A stretch of 64,000 bases of DNA from Guyparkeria sp016278265 (GCF_044582145.1 NZ_JBDODO010000001.1), one strand, 5' to 3'; shown: positions 1 through 9,688, counted from the stretch's first letter. A program made the numbers and translations. The notes: generated by a model not told the origin, from the sequence alone.

Positions 1-762
1 GTGAGCGATGCCTGTGAGGCACTCCTTGGCTACCGCGCCGAGGAACTGATTGGCACGCCGATCACCGACTACATGCATCCCGACGATCTGGAGGCCACCC
101 ACGACTCGATTGGCCGGGTCATGAGCGGTCAGTCGCACAATGATTTCCACAACCGCTATATCCGCAAGGATGGCTCGATCGTGGACATCCTGTGGTCGGC
201 CCGCTGGTCCGAGGAGGACGGCGTGCGCATCGGCGTGGCGCGGGACGTGACGGCGCTCAGGCTGGCGGAGGAAAAGCTGCGCTTCCTTGCCCATCACGAT
301 CCGCTGACGGGGCTGACCAACCGATCGCTGTTCAGCGACCGCCTCGACTTGGCGCTCCGGGCGGCTCATCGCCACCAGAGCAAGCTGGCCTTGCTGTTCC
401 TGGACGTTAACGGCTTCAAGTCGATCAATGACACCCATGGGCATGCGGTGGGTGATCGCATGCTCTGCACGATCGCCCGACGGCTGGAAAGCTGCGTACG
501 CGAGACGGATACGGTGGCTCGGGTGGGCGGTGATGAATTCATTGTGCTGTTGACGGACATCCAGTCGGCGGACGCCGTTTCAATGAAGGTCGGTGAGATC
601 GCTGCGATCCTGGCCGAGCCGTTGGGCGCTGAATTCGGCGGGCTAAAAACTGCGTCCTGCAGTATCGGCGTCGCCTGTTATCCGGCCGACGGGGCGGATG
701 CCGATACCCTGCTGCGCCATGCGGATGACGATATGTACCGTCTGAAAAGGCGACATTCGTGA
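1..762 (+). CDS. PAS-GGDEF diguanylate cyclase, 5' end cut by window
   Basis: C-terminal 253 residues of a signalling protein predicted to make cyclic di-GMP from two GTP. Residues about 1-88 are the end of a PAS/PAC sensor fold (the stretch after YIRKDGS is typical of PAC), followed by a GGDEF domain from about residue 95. The catalytic GGDEF sits at residues 176-180, and an RxxD inhibitory site (RETD) lies exactly five residues before it, so product inhibition is likely. The reading frame is open at base 1, so the true start and any upstream sensor or membrane segments lie outside the window; the GTG at base 1 should not be taken as the start. The signal sensed is unknown. Confidence 0.85.
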   Translation: MSDACEALLGYRAEELIGTPITDYMHPDDLEATHDSIGRVMSGQSHNDFHNRYIRKDGSIVDILWSARWSEEDGVRIGVARDVTALRLAEEKLRFLAHHDPLTGLTNRSLFSDRLDLALRAAHRHQSKLALLFLDVNGFKSINDTHGHAVGDRMLCTIARRLESCVRETDTVARVGGDEFIVLLTDIQSADAVSMKVGEIAAILAEPLGAEFGGLKTASCSIGVACYPADGADADTLLRHADDDMYRLKRRHS

Positions 763-959
763 ACCGGCTGACGAACTTACAGCCCACCGGTACTCACTGG
801 TGCCGCGATTGCCGGCCGTTTCGGCCCGCGAGCAAGGGGACAGCCGAAAGACTGCTTGAACCTGGCCCGGGAGAATCCTAGGCTCTGATGGTTCGGTTTG
901 CGGCGTGCGACAAGGCAGCCGAGGGCCACACTTCTCGATGCGAGACTGGCGGGGGCGGT

Positions 960-2228
960 ATGCAATTCCCTTCGGGCATGAAGTTCGCGCTGTTCGGTGC
1001 CGGGCTGATCGCGATCACCTACGGTCTCGCGCGCTTTGCCTTCGGTCTGTTCGTGCCGCCGATCCGTGCCGACCTGGGGCTGACGCCGGAGGTGATCGGC
1101 ATTATCGGCGCGCTGCCGCTCCTCAGTTTCATACTGGCCTCGCTGGTCGCGCCGATCCTTTCGGTTCGGTTGGGGGCCCGCTATACCGCGATGCTGTCCG
1201 GCACCGTCGGTGCCACTGGCTTGCTGGTGATTAGTCAGTCCCCTGACGCGCTCTCGCTTGGCGTGGGGGTGTTCGCATGCGGCATCTCCACCGGCCTGAT
1301 GATGTCGGCGCTCTCGGGTGCCATGCAGGCGGTGGTGGAGCGCTCGATGCACGGCCGGGTGAGCTCGATCATGAATGCGGGCACCAGCGTTGGCGTGGCC
1401 GTTGCCGTGCCGGCGGTGCTGTTCCTGGCCGATGCCTGGCGCTTGGCTTATGGCGCCTTTGCCGTGTTGGCGGTCATCGGTGTGGTCGCCACGTGGCGGT
1501 TGATTCCGTCGGTGTCGCGGGTCACGCCATCGGACGCCGCGCCCCCAGCCCCGATCAGTTCCCTGCAGTGGTGGCGTCTTGGCCGGCTCTCGGTGTTCGC
1601 CTTCCTGATGGGCTTCGTCTCCGCCGCCTACTGGATATTTGCGCCCGACCTGGTGGTCACCCTGGGTGAGCTGCCGCCCGGGGCCACCGGCTGGTTGTGG
1701 TTGGCGGTGGGCATTGCCGGCCTCGGTGGAGCGGTGGTGGCGGATCTCGCCGACCGCAACAACCCGCCCATCACCCAGGCGCTGATGTTGATGATGCTGT
1801 CGACGAGCCTGGCACTGCTTGCCGCCAGCCCCGACAACCTGTTTCTCGCGGCCTTTTCCGCGCTGGTGTTCGGCCTGGCCTACATGAGTCTGACCGGGCT
1901 CTACCTGATGACCGGCATCCGCCTGTTGCCGGGGCGCCTGTCGATGGGGCCGGTGTTGCCGTTCGTGGCGGTGTCGCTCGGGCAGGCGGTCGGTTCGCCC
2001 GTTGTCGGCATGCTGGTAAAGGCATCCGGCTACGCCGAGGCGTTTGCGATATTCGCCGCGATCGGGGTGGTGGTCGCCATCCTCTCGCCCCTGTACCCGC
2101 GCACCATCGGCGAAGAGCCCGAGGAGAGCGAGCGCGAAACCGGCCTCCAGGCGGCCTACGACAGCCAGCTTCTGGATGCGGATGGCAATCCGCTGGAGCC
2201 CGGCACGGAAGGAGCCAGGGCCTCGTAG
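960..2228 (+). CDS. MFS transporter, YbfB/YjiJ-like
   Basis: A 422-residue inner-membrane protein with about twelve hydrophobic helices in two halves, the size and pattern of a major facilitator superfamily permease. The N-terminal stretch with GLARFAFGLFVP, followed by a loop containing R-x-D, resembles the YbfB/YjiJ group. The frame is open from 888, but I place the start at ATG 960 because the first 24 residues upstream are not membrane-like and a purine-rich GGGGGCGG lies just before 960. The C-terminal tail of about 35 residues is charged and probably cytoplasmic. The substrate cannot be read from sequence. It stands alone, convergent with the next gene, so it is probably monocistronic. 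Confidence 0.75.
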   Translation: MQFPSGMKFALFGAGLIAITYGLARFAFGLFVPPIRADLGLTPEVIGIIGALPLLSFILASLVAPILSVRLGARYTAMLSGTVGATGLLVISQSPDALSLGVGVFACGISTGLMMSALSGAMQAVVERSMHGRVSSIMNAGTSVGVAVAVPAVLFLADAWRLAYGAFAVLAVIGVVATWRLIPSVSRVTPSDAAPPAPISSLQWWRLGRLSVFAFLMGFVSAAYWIFAPDLVVTLGELPPGATGWLWLAVGIAGLGGAVVADLADRNNPPITQALMLMMLSTSLALLAASPDNLFLAAFSALVFGLAYMSLTGLYLMTGIRLLPGRLSMGPVLPFVAVSLGQAVGSPVVGMLVKASGYAEAFAIFAAIGVVVAILSPLYPRTIGEEPEESERETGLQAAYDSQLLDADGNPLEPGTEGARAS

Positions 2229-2291
2229 CCGCCACGACCCTCGAGATGCGTCTCGTTGCCTGATCCCTTGGCCGGGACTGGTTCCCGGCGA

Positions 2292-4457
2292 CTACCGAAA
2301 CGCCACGGCATTGCGCCCCTGGCGCTTGGCGTTGTAGAGGGCGTCGTCGGCGCGCTTGATCAGGGTGTCGGGGTTGTCTCCGCGCCGGTAGACGCTCGCG
2401 CCGATACTGGTGGTGACTCGCTCGACGTCACGGAAGGTCGTTGCCTCGATGGCGGTGCGCAGCTTTTCGGCCAGCGTGAGGAGGGTCGCCTTGTCGGCAT
2501 GCGGGGCGATGATGAGGAATTCCTCGCCGCCCCAGCGTCCGAGGATGTCGGTCTGGCGGCAGTTGCGGCGCAGCACGTCGACGAACTCGCGCAGGACGGC
2601 GTCGCCAGCGCGGTGACCGAAGCGGTCGTTGATGGCCTTGAAGTGGTCGATGTCGAGGATGATCACGCCGAAGGCATCGCCGTAGCGGTCGGCCTTGCGC
2701 GTCTCTTCCCCGAGAACCTGGTCGAGCCGGTGCCGGTTGTATACCCCGGTGAGCTTGTCGGTGACGGCCAGCCGCTCGGCCTGCTCGTAGGCGGCTTCGA
2801 GCTGGCGCTTGAGGTTGGCCTGCCTCCAGTAGATCAGGCCGCCCAGGAGGATCAGCAGCACGAACACCGCGCTGACCTGCCAGAGCAGGGTGTAGTCGAC
2901 CCGCTGGTCGTAGCGGATGGATATCCACTTGTTGTGGATGTCCTGGCGTTGTTCCTCGGTGAGGCTGGCGACGGCCTTCTGCATGATGCCGTGCAGGATT
3001 GGCCGATCCTCGCGCACGGCCACGCCCATGTCCCAGGACTTGCCGGTATCGCCGGTGATGCGCAGCTCGCCGCTGTATTCGGTCTGCAGCTTGTAGCCGA
3101 TGGTGGCGAGCGTGCCGATGTAGCCGAAGACCTCGCCGCTTCTCACCATCGCCAGGCCGGCGTCGATGTCGGTCACCTCGACCAGGTCGAGGTCGGGGTA
3201 GTCCTCGCGCAGCAGCTCGGCGAAGGCGTACAGCGCCGGGATGGCGATGGTCCGCCCTTTCAGGTCATCCAGCCCGTTGATGAAGGCGACGTCGGCCTTG
3301 GTGGCGATGACCAGCGGGGTCTCGATGTAGCTGTCGGTGAACTCGGCGTAGGTCTCGCGTTCCGGGGTGCGCATGGCCAGGCTGAACAGATCGCAGTCGC
3401 CCGCCTTGAGATGCTCGACCGATTCGGACCAGGTCTCGACCGGCAGGGGGCGGAAATCGATGCCCAGGGCGTGTTCGAACAGGGCGAAGTAGTCGGCGCT
3501 GATGCCGTCGTGCTGGCCGTTTTCGTCGAAGCGTTCGAAGGGCATCCAGTTCGGGTCGATGCAGATGTCGATGTGGGCTGCCTCGTCGAGGTAGGTGCGT
3601 TCCGCGTCGGTCAGTCGGATGAGCGCTGGCAGGTCCTTGCGTGCCCCCTCGCTGCGCACGCCGAGCCAGCGTCCGGTCAGGGTGCTCCACTCGGCCGGGG
3701 TGATGGCGTCCAGGCCCTTCTGCATGATCGAGCGCAGCTCGGGCTTGTCCGGCGTGATGCCGAAGCGCAGGTCTTCATCGCTCACGCCGGGCAGCGACAG
3801 CTCGCCGGCGATGCGGATGTTGGTATAAACCCGGCGCTTGATGATCTCGTTGATATTGGTGAGGTTTTGCACCAGCGCGTCGATCTCGCCCAGCACCAGC
3901 GCGCGAGTCATTTCCTGGTAGGTGTCGTAGCGTCGCAGGTCCATCCCGCCGGCGGCCTCCAGGTCGTCCACGTAGAAGATGTCCTCGATCATCCCGACCC
4001 GGTGCCCGGCAAGGTCCTCGATGCCCGAGTAGTCGCCGAAATCGTCGCGGACGAAGACGAAGATCGGCAGCTCGTAGTACGGCTCGGTGAAGAGCGTGAA
4101 GGCGGTGCGATCCTCGTCGTAGGAGATGCTGGAGATCACGTCGACCTCGCCCTCGCGGAAGCGACGCAACGAGTCGCCCCAGGTGCCGAAGGTCTTCTCG
4201 AAGGTGAGCCCGGTCTTGCTGGCGATCAGGTGCAGGACGTCGTGTTCGAAGCCGTTGCCCGATCCGTCACCGACGACGGTGAACGGCGGGTGCTCGACCA
4301 TCATGGCGATGCGGACGGCTCGGTGCTCTTCGAGGAAGGCCTTTTCGTCGGCGCTGAGGGTCACCGCCGGTGCGCCCTGGGTCATCGCGGCTTGGGCGAT
4401 CACGGGGGCGATCAGCAGGAACCAGGTCCCGAGTAAAGAAAGGCAGCGTTGCTTCAT
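2292..4457 (-). CDS. Diguanylate cyclase with two periplasmic solute-binding domains
   Basis: A 721-residue membrane-bound cyclic di-GMP synthase with a ligand-sensing periplasmic part. It starts with a signal peptide (MKQRCLSLLGTWFLLIAPVIA), then two consecutive SBP_bac_3 (amino-acid-binding-type) domains, roughly residues 35-270 and 280-520. One membrane helix near residues 530-550 follows, then a short linker and a C-terminal GGDEF domain. The active site reads GGEEF and is preceded five residues upstream by an RxxD inhibitory site (RQTD). Family knowledge suggests amino acids or related solutes as ligands, but the ligand is not known. It is monocistronic, between convergent MFS and co-directional recG. 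Confidence 0.88.
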   Translation of the reverse strand: MKQRCLSLLGTWFLLIAPVIAQAAMTQGAPAVTLSADEKAFLEEHRAVRIAMMVEHPPFTVVGDGSGNGFEHDVLHLIASKTGLTFEKTFGTWGDSLRRFREGEVDVISSISYDEDRTAFTLFTEPYYELPIFVFVRDDFGDYSGIEDLAGHRVGMIEDIFYVDDLEAAGGMDLRRYDTYQEMTRALVLGEIDALVQNLTNINEIIKRRVYTNIRIAGELSLPGVSDEDLRFGITPDKPELRSIMQKGLDAITPAEWSTLTGRWLGVRSEGARKDLPALIRLTDAERTYLDEAAHIDICIDPNWMPFERFDENGQHDGISADYFALFEHALGIDFRPLPVETWSESVEHLKAGDCDLFSLAMRTPERETYAEFTDSYIETPLVIATKADVAFINGLDDLKGRTIAIPALYAFAELLREDYPDLDLVEVTDIDAGLAMVRSGEVFGYIGTLATIGYKLQTEYSGELRITGDTGKSWDMGVAVREDRPILHGIMQKAVASLTEEQRQDIHNKWISIRYDQRVDYTLLWQVSAVFVLLILLGGLIYWRQANLKRQLEAAYEQAERLAVTDKLTGVYNRHRLDQVLGEETRKADRYGDAFGVIILDIDHFKAINDRFGHRAGDAVLREFVDVLRRNCRQTDILGRWGGEEFLIIAPHADKATLLTLAEKLRTAIEATTFRDVERVTTSIGASVYRRGDNPDTLIKRADDALYNAKRQGRNAVAFR

Positions 4458-4632
4458 TGCCGGCGCGTGGTTCCGTCAGTGCCAGGGGTGGGGCGTTCCG
4501 ACCGTCGCGGTCGGGTAGCGTGGCCGTGCTTGCAGTCCCACCAGGGTGCCCGGTCGGTGTGGGCCGGATCGGGGTATAAGGAAAACTGTATGTCAGCGAC
4601 CGGATGCGAGCAAGGCTTGGGGCCGGGCGGCG

Positions 4633-6759
4633 CTACACCTGCCCGTACTGGCCCGCCGCCCCGACCCATCGGGCGATCAGCGGATTGACCGACTCGGGGA
4701 AGCGTTCCAGCAGCTCGTCCGCCAGTTGCCCGGCTTGTTCGAGCTTGCCCTGGTCTTCCAGGAGGTTGGCGATCTTGAGCTTGGCGATGCCGGCCTGACG
4801 GGTGCCGAGCACCTCGCCGGGGCCGCGCTGTTCCAGGTCGGCCTCGGCGAGGCGGAAGCCATCCTCGGTCTCGCGCATCAGACCCAGTCGTGCCCGGGCG
4901 CGGTCGGAGAGCGGTTCCTCGAACAGCAGCACGCAGTGGCTGGCCGTCGCGCCACGGCCGACCCGGCCGCGCAGCTGGTGCAATTGGGCCAGGCCCATGC
5001 GTTCGGCGTTCTCGATGATCATCAGCGAGGCATTGGGCACGTCGACGCCCACCTCGATCACGGTGGTCGCCACCAGCAGGTGGTATTCGCCGGCCTTGAA
5101 GCGGGCCATTGCGCGCTGCTTTTCCGCCGCAGACATCCGGCCGTGGACCATGCCGATGCTCAGGTGCGGCAACTCCTCGCCCAGCATGGCGAAGGTCGAC
5201 TCGGCGGCCTGCGCCTCGATCTGGCCTTCCTCGATCAGCGGGCAGACCCAGTAGGCCTGCCGACCTTCGGCACACACGCGGGCGATCCGCTCGATCACCT
5301 CGCCGCGGCGGTCGGCGCGCACCACCACGGTCGTTACCGGCGTGCGCCCCGGCGGCAGCTCGTCGATGATCGACACGTCGAGGTCCGCGAATTGCGTCAT
5401 GGCCAGCGTGCGCGGGATGGGCGTGGCGGTCATGATCAGCTGGTGCGGCCGGCGTGCGCCGCCTTCTTGGCTGGCACCCTTGTCGGTCAGCGCCAGGCGC
5501 TGGTGCACGCCAAAACGGTGCTGCTCGTCGACGATCACCAGCCCCAGTTGATGGAAGGCCACCGATTCCTGGAACAGGGCATGGGTGCCGATCACGATCT
5601 GGGCGCGCCCGTCGGCCAGCTGCGCCAGCCCCTCGCGGCGGCTTGCCGCCGACTGCTGGCCGGAGAGCAGCAACACCGATAGCCCCAGCGGCTCGAACCA
5701 CTGCGCGAAGTTGCGCGCATGCTGCTCGGCGAGCAGGGCGGTGGGTGCCATCAGGGCAACCTGGTAGCCCGCGTCGATCACGTCCAGTGCGGCGGCTGCG
5801 GCGACCAGGGTCTTGCCCGAGCCAACGTCGCCCTGCACCAGTCGCAGCATCGGCAGGCGCTGGGCCAGGTCCGCCTTGATCTCGCCGATCACCCGCGTCT
5901 GCGCACCGGTGGGCGTGAAACCCAGGTGCCCGAGCAGTTGATCGAACAGGTGTTCCTGCGGGGGGATGGCCGGCGCGGCGACCCGGCGGGTGACCGCGCG
6001 GCGCTGGCGCAGGGCGAGGATGTGGGTCGCCAGTTCCTCGGTGATCAGGCGCTGCAGCGCCGGCTCAGTCCGTTCGGGCACGCCGTCGTTGCGTTTGGGT
6101 AGGTGGATGCGTTGTAGCGCGCGCATCAGCGGCGGCCAGTCGCGCGCCTCGCGGATCGTGACGGGCAGCGGGTCGCGCAGGTCGCGTACGGCCACTTCCA
6201 GTGCCGCCTCGACCAGCTGGCGCAGCTTGGGCTGGGCGACGCCCTCGGTGGCCGGGTACACCGGGCGAATCTGGCCGATCTGGTTGGGCGCGACGAGTTC
6301 GGGCTGGGCCATCTCCAGGCCGTGCGGCCCGTGCTGCAATTCGCCGAACAGCAGGTAGTTCCGTCCGGCCTGGGGCGTGGGGCCGAAGCGGCCGAAGAAC
6401 CAGACGGTCAGGGGCATCGGCCCCGACGGACCCTCGCCAACGGCCTGGCAGACCAGGCGTGCCTTGCCGCGAAACAGCGGCCGCACCTCGGTGATGCGCA
6501 CCTCGAACAGCGCCGCTTCATGGATGTGTTCCGGTGAAAGCGATTGCTTGGTGCCGCGGTCCTCGTAGCGCAATGGCTGGTGCCACAGGAGGTCCTCGAC
6601 CGTCTCGATCTGCAGGCGAGCGAGTTTTTCGGCGACCTTCGGGCCGACGCCGGGCAGTTCCCCCACGGGTGATGAAAGCCCCGTAGGCGGCTTTCTGGCG
6701 CCCCCCGAGGTGGTGGCCCTGCTGGAGGTGCGGTTTTTTTTGGGTGCGGGGGGAGACAT
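4633..6759 (-). CDS. recG: ATP-dependent DNA helicase RecG
   Basis: A 708-residue superfamily 2 helicase that remodels stalled replication forks and branched recombination intermediates in the cytoplasm. An N-terminal wedge domain with a helix-hairpin-helix-like GVGPKVAEKL (residues about 37-46) is followed by the helicase core: Walker A GDVGSGKT at residues 310-317, the DEQH box in IVDEQHRFGVHQR, TATPIPRT, and the C-terminal motifs ATTVIEVGVDVPNA and GRVGRG. Length matches the family (E. coli RecG is 693). The basic, low-complexity N-terminal 30 residues (Lys, Arg, Ser, Pro) are an extra extension. ATG at 6759 follows a GGGGGGAG ribosome site. It is divergent from the triheme cytochrome gene across 90 bp. 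Confidence 0.97.
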   Translation of the reverse strand: MSPPAPKKNRTSSRATTSGGARKPPTGLSSPVGELPGVGPKVAEKLARLQIETVEDLLWHQPLRYEDRGTKQSLSPEHIHEAALFEVRITEVRPLFRGKARLVCQAVGEGPSGPMPLTVWFFGRFGPTPQAGRNYLLFGELQHGPHGLEMAQPELVAPNQIGQIRPVYPATEGVAQPKLRQLVEAALEVAVRDLRDPLPVTIREARDWPPLMRALQRIHLPKRNDGVPERTEPALQRLITEELATHILALRQRRAVTRRVAAPAIPPQEHLFDQLLGHLGFTPTGAQTRVIGEIKADLAQRLPMLRLVQGDVGSGKTLVAAAAALDVIDAGYQVALMAPTALLAEQHARNFAQWFEPLGLSVLLLSGQQSAASRREGLAQLADGRAQIVIGTHALFQESVAFHQLGLVIVDEQHRFGVHQRLALTDKGASQEGGARRPHQLIMTATPIPRTLAMTQFADLDVSIIDELPPGRTPVTTVVVRADRRGEVIERIARVCAEGRQAYWVCPLIEEGQIEAQAAESTFAMLGEELPHLSIGMVHGRMSAAEKQRAMARFKAGEYHLLVATTVIEVGVDVPNASLMIIENAERMGLAQLHQLRGRVGRGATASHCVLLFEEPLSDRARARLGLMRETEDGFRLAEADLEQRGPGEVLGTRQAGIAKLKIANLLEDQGKLEQAGQLADELLERFPESVNPLIARWVGAAGQYGQV

Positions 6760-6849
6760 GCGGGCGCCGGTTCTGTCAAACGAGGATTTTTGCCGATATA
6801 CTACGCGCCGTTGCGCATGCTAAAACGATAAAGATTCTGGAGGACTCTC

Positions 6850-8091
6850 GTGGCTCAACATACCCCTAAGGTCGATCCGATGTCGAAGCTGGTTGGCTTC
6901 CTCTCGGCGCTGGTCCTGCTGGTTGCCGTGTTCTATCTCGTGAACGCGCTCTTCAACACCGCGAGCGAGAACTCGCTCGAAGGGCAGGTGGTCGAGACGC
7001 CGGCAACCAAGGCAGCGGAAACCAAGACCGCCTCGGCAGACGAGAAGACGGGCGGTGACGAGGCGTCCTCTGACGGTTCCGGTGGTGACATCGCTGCCGG
7101 CAAGGAGAAGTACGCCTCCTGTGCCGCTTGTCACGGCACGGACGGCAAGGGTCAGGGCGGTGCCTTCCCGGTGCTGGCCGGCATCCCGGCAGACGAGGCC
7201 GAGAAGAAGTTGGCCGCTTACCGCGATGGTGATCAGGAGTACCTGAAGTCGGTTGGCCTGGGTGACCGTTACGGCACCATGGCACCGAACGCCGCCAACC
7301 TGTCTGACAGCGACATAGCTGACCTGGCCGCTTACATCGGTGACGAGTTCGGCGGCGGTGCCGGCGCTTCGGCCGACGGTGGCGACACCGACGCCAGCAG
7401 CGACAGCGCGGATGGCAACGGCGGCGGTGCAGTCGACGGTGACGTCGCGGCCGGCAAGCAGGCCTACGCCGCCTGCGCGGCTTGCCACGGTGCTGACGGC
7501 AATGGCCAGGGCGGCGCCTTCCCGGTACTGGCCGAGATGGATGCAGCTGACGTGCAGAAAAAGCTGACCGCCTACCGCGAAGGCGATCAGGATTACCTGA
7601 AATCGGTCGGCCTGGGCGATCGTTATGGCACCATGGCGCCGAACGCGTCCAACCTCTCCGACGAGCAGATCGCCAACCTGTCGGTCTACATCGCCGACGA
7701 GTTCGGCGGCACCAATGGCGGTGGCGGCGACGCCGGTGCCAGCGAAAGTGGTAGCGAGTCCGAGGGTAGTGATGAGGCCAAGCAGGAAGAGAAGCCGGCC
7801 GAGCCGCGCATCGTCAGCGAGTCGGTCATCAGCCGCGGCCAAGCGATCTACTCCTCCTGCGCCATCTGCCACGGCGCCGAAGGTGAGGGCGGTGAGCTAT
7901 TCAACGCGCCCAAGCTGGCCGGTACTGCCATGGACCAGACCATCTCCCTGCTGAAGATCTACCGCAAGGGCCAGGAGATGGGTCCGAACTCCTACGCGAT
8001 GATCCCGCAGGCCAAGAGCCTGACCGACGAGGACATCGAGGCCCTGGGTGCCTACATCGCGGTCATGGACGAGGAGCCGGCGGGCTCCTAA
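6850..8091 (+). CDS. Membrane-anchored triheme cytochrome c
   Basis: A 413-residue electron carrier with an uncleaved N-terminal anchor (hydrophobic residues about 14-36) and three periplasmic class I cytochrome c domains joined by Gly/Ser/Asp/Glu-rich linkers. Heme attachment sites are CAACH at residues 91-95, CAACH at 209-213 and CAICH at 337-341; methionines in YGTMAPN (domains 1 and 2) and SYAMIPQ (domain 3) are likely sixth ligands. Domains 1 and 2 are close copies, whereas domain 3 diverges. The start is GTG 6850, preceded by GGAGGA at 6839-6844. A strong terminator follows, so it is monocistronic. It probably feeds electrons to a terminal oxidase; the exact partner is inference. Confidence 0.9.
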   Translation: MAQHTPKVDPMSKLVGFLSALVLLVAVFYLVNALFNTASENSLEGQVVETPATKAAETKTASADEKTGGDEASSDGSGGDIAAGKEKYASCAACHGTDGKGQGGAFPVLAGIPADEAEKKLAAYRDGDQEYLKSVGLGDRYGTMAPNAANLSDSDIADLAAYIGDEFGGGAGASADGGDTDASSDSADGNGGGAVDGDVAAGKQAYAACAACHGADGNGQGGAFPVLAEMDAADVQKKLTAYREGDQDYLKSVGLGDRYGTMAPNASNLSDEQIANLSVYIADEFGGTNGGGGDAGASESGSESEGSDEAKQEEKPAEPRIVSESVISRGQAIYSSCAICHGAEGEGGELFNAPKLAGTAMDQTISLLKIYRKGQEMGPNSYAMIPQAKSLTDEDIEALGAYIAVMDEEPAGS

Positions 8092-8146
8092 GGGGCCTGA
8101 TACCGGCAAGCCGGACCGCGCCAGCGGTCCAGGGCAACCCAAGTAG

Positions 8147-8176
8147 AACGCCGGCCCCTCGGGCCGGCGTTTTGTT
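8147..8176 (+). terminator. Rho-independent terminator after triheme cytochrome
   Basis: The 10-bp perfect stem ACGCCGGCCC / GGGCCGGCGT (8148-8157 and 8161-8170) with a 3-nt loop is followed by TTTGTTT. It lies 56 bp after the cytochrome stop codon. Confidence 0.9.
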
Positions 8177-8298
8177 TGTGGGGCATCGCGAACGGTCCAG
8201 GTGTCTTGGGGGCGGCGAGGTCGCTGTCCGGCCCTTCGCGGGCACGGCCCGCTGCCACCAGGTGCCGGCGGTCGCAAAGTTTTCGAAAGGGGAGCTGC

Positions 8299-8901
8299 AT
8301 GTTGTTCGAGGTCAAGGATCTGCGCGGACCGAACGTGCCGCCGGTCTCGTTCGCGCTGGCCGCCGGCGAGGTGCTGCCGGTGCGGGGCGAGTCGGGCGTG
8401 GGCAAGAGTCAGATGCTGCGCGCGCTGGCGGATCTCTCCCCGCATGAGGGCGAGATCAGTCTGGAGGGCGTCGAGCAGCAATCCATGCAGGCGATCGACT
8501 GGCGACGTCAAGTGGCGTTGGTGCCGGCGGAGTCCGGTTGGTGGGCGGACACGGTCGCCGAGCACTTCCCGGCCCGCCCCTCCGAGGCCTGGTGGGAGCG
8601 CCTGCGCCTGCGGGCCGCCTTGTGGGAGTCGCCGGTCGAGCGGTTGTCCTCGGGGGAGCGTCAGCGGCTGGCGGTATTGCGCGCGCTCGCGCTCAAGCCG
8701 CGCGTGCTGTTGCTCGACGAGCCCACCGCGAATTTGGATCGTGACAACGCCGAGGCGATGGCGGGCCTGCTGCTCGACTACCTGCGCGATCAGGGCGCAG
8801 CCGCCGTGTGGATCAGTCACGATCCGCGCGAGATCGACGCCCACGGCGATCGCTGGCTGGAAATGACGTCCGAGGGAGGGGTGTTGCATGGATCTGTATA
8901 G
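8299..8901 (+). CDS. fetA: ABC transporter ATP-binding protein, FetA/YbbL type
   Basis: A 200-residue cytoplasmic ATPase subunit, predicted to energise the FetB permease encoded next. The Walker A is GESGVGKS near residue 36, the signature is LSSGERQRLAVLRAL, and the Walker B is VLLLDEPTANLD, followed by the switch His in VWISHDP. The frame is open upstream to 8176, but ATG 8299 has a good AAAGGGGAG site at 8287-8294 and gives the short length usual for this family. It overlaps fetB by 14 bp, indicating translational coupling. In E. coli, FetAB lowers cellular iron and aids peroxide resistance; the same role here is inferred from homology of the pair. Confidence 0.85.
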   Translation: MLFEVKDLRGPNVPPVSFALAAGEVLPVRGESGVGKSQMLRALADLSPHEGEISLEGVEQQSMQAIDWRRQVALVPAESGWWADTVAEHFPARPSEAWWERLRLRAALWESPVERLSSGERQRLAVLRALALKPRVLLLDEPTANLDRDNAEAMAGLLLDYLRDQGAAAVWISHDPREIDAHGDRWLEMTSEGGVLHGSV

Positions 8902-9688
8902 CCTGACGCCGGTCGACCTGATCGTGGCGGCTAGTCTGGTGCTGGCCCTCGGGGTGGTGCAGATACTGCTCGGCCTGGGCCTGTTTCGCACCCTGGCCCT
9001 GAACAGCGTGCGCATGGTGCTGCAGCTGCTGCTGGTGGGCGTGATCCTCAAGGCGGTGTTCGACGCGGCCACGCTGCCGTGGATCGTGCTGATCGCGCTG
9101 GTGATGATGGGGCTGGCCGGTTACGAGGTGGTCGCGCGGCAGAAGCGGGCCATCCGTGGCTGGCATGGCTATGGCATCGGCCTGGCGTCGATGAGCGTGA
9201 CCGCACTGATCGTCACCGTGCTGGCCCTGACGCTGATGATCGAGACCGATCCCTGGTACGAGCCGCAATACGCCATCCCGCTGCTGGGGATGATCCTCGG
9301 CAACACCATGACGGGCATCGGGTTGGCACTGAACAACCTGACGCAGACGGCCTGGCAGACGCGCGTCGAGATCGAGGCGCGGTTGGTGCTGGGTCATTCG
9401 GTGCGTGATGCCACCGCCGAGCTGCGGTCCGATTCAATGCGCGCCGGCCTGATCCCGACGCTCAACATGCTGGCCGCCGCGGGCGTGATCAGCCTGCCGG
9501 GGATGATGACCGGCCAGATCCTCGCCGGCTCGGCGCCGATCGAGGCGGTCAAGTACCAGATCCTGATCATGTTCCTGATCACCGCGGCGACGGGTTTTGG
9601 CTCGCTGGTGGCGGTGCAACTGGGCGCGCGGCGCCTGTTTGATGCGCGCGACCGCCTGCGACTCGACCGGCTGCGCAGCGGGCGCTGA
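8888..9688 (+). CDS. fetB: ABC permease FetB (UPF0014 family)
   Basis: A 266-residue inner-membrane protein with about seven hydrophobic helices. It matches the UPF0014/FetB family by the characteristic stretches LNSVRMVLQLLLVG near residue 38, MILGNTMTGIGLALN in the middle and LPGMMTGQILAGSAP in the C-terminal third. Family knowledge makes it the membrane channel of a putative iron exporter working with FetA. Its start lies inside the fetA coding sequence, so the two form a two-gene operon. The tail after residue 250 is short and basic. Confidence 0.88.
   Translation: MDLYSLTPVDLIVAASLVLALGVVQILLGLGLFRTLALNSVRMVLQLLLVGVILKAVFDAATLPWIVLIALVMMGLAGYEVVARQKRAIRGWHGYGIGLASMSVTALIVTVLALTLMIETDPWYEPQYAIPLLGMILGNTMTGIGLALNNLTQTAWQTRVEIEARLVLGHSVRDATAELRSDSMRAGLIPTLNMLAAAGVISLPGMMTGQILAGSAPIEAVKYQILIMFLITAATGFGSLVAVQLGARRLFDARDRLRLDRLRSGR

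Noticed and set aside
2256..4436. 726-codon frame opposite the sensor diguanylate cyclase
   Set aside because: Antisense shadow; the minus-strand protein has clear domains.
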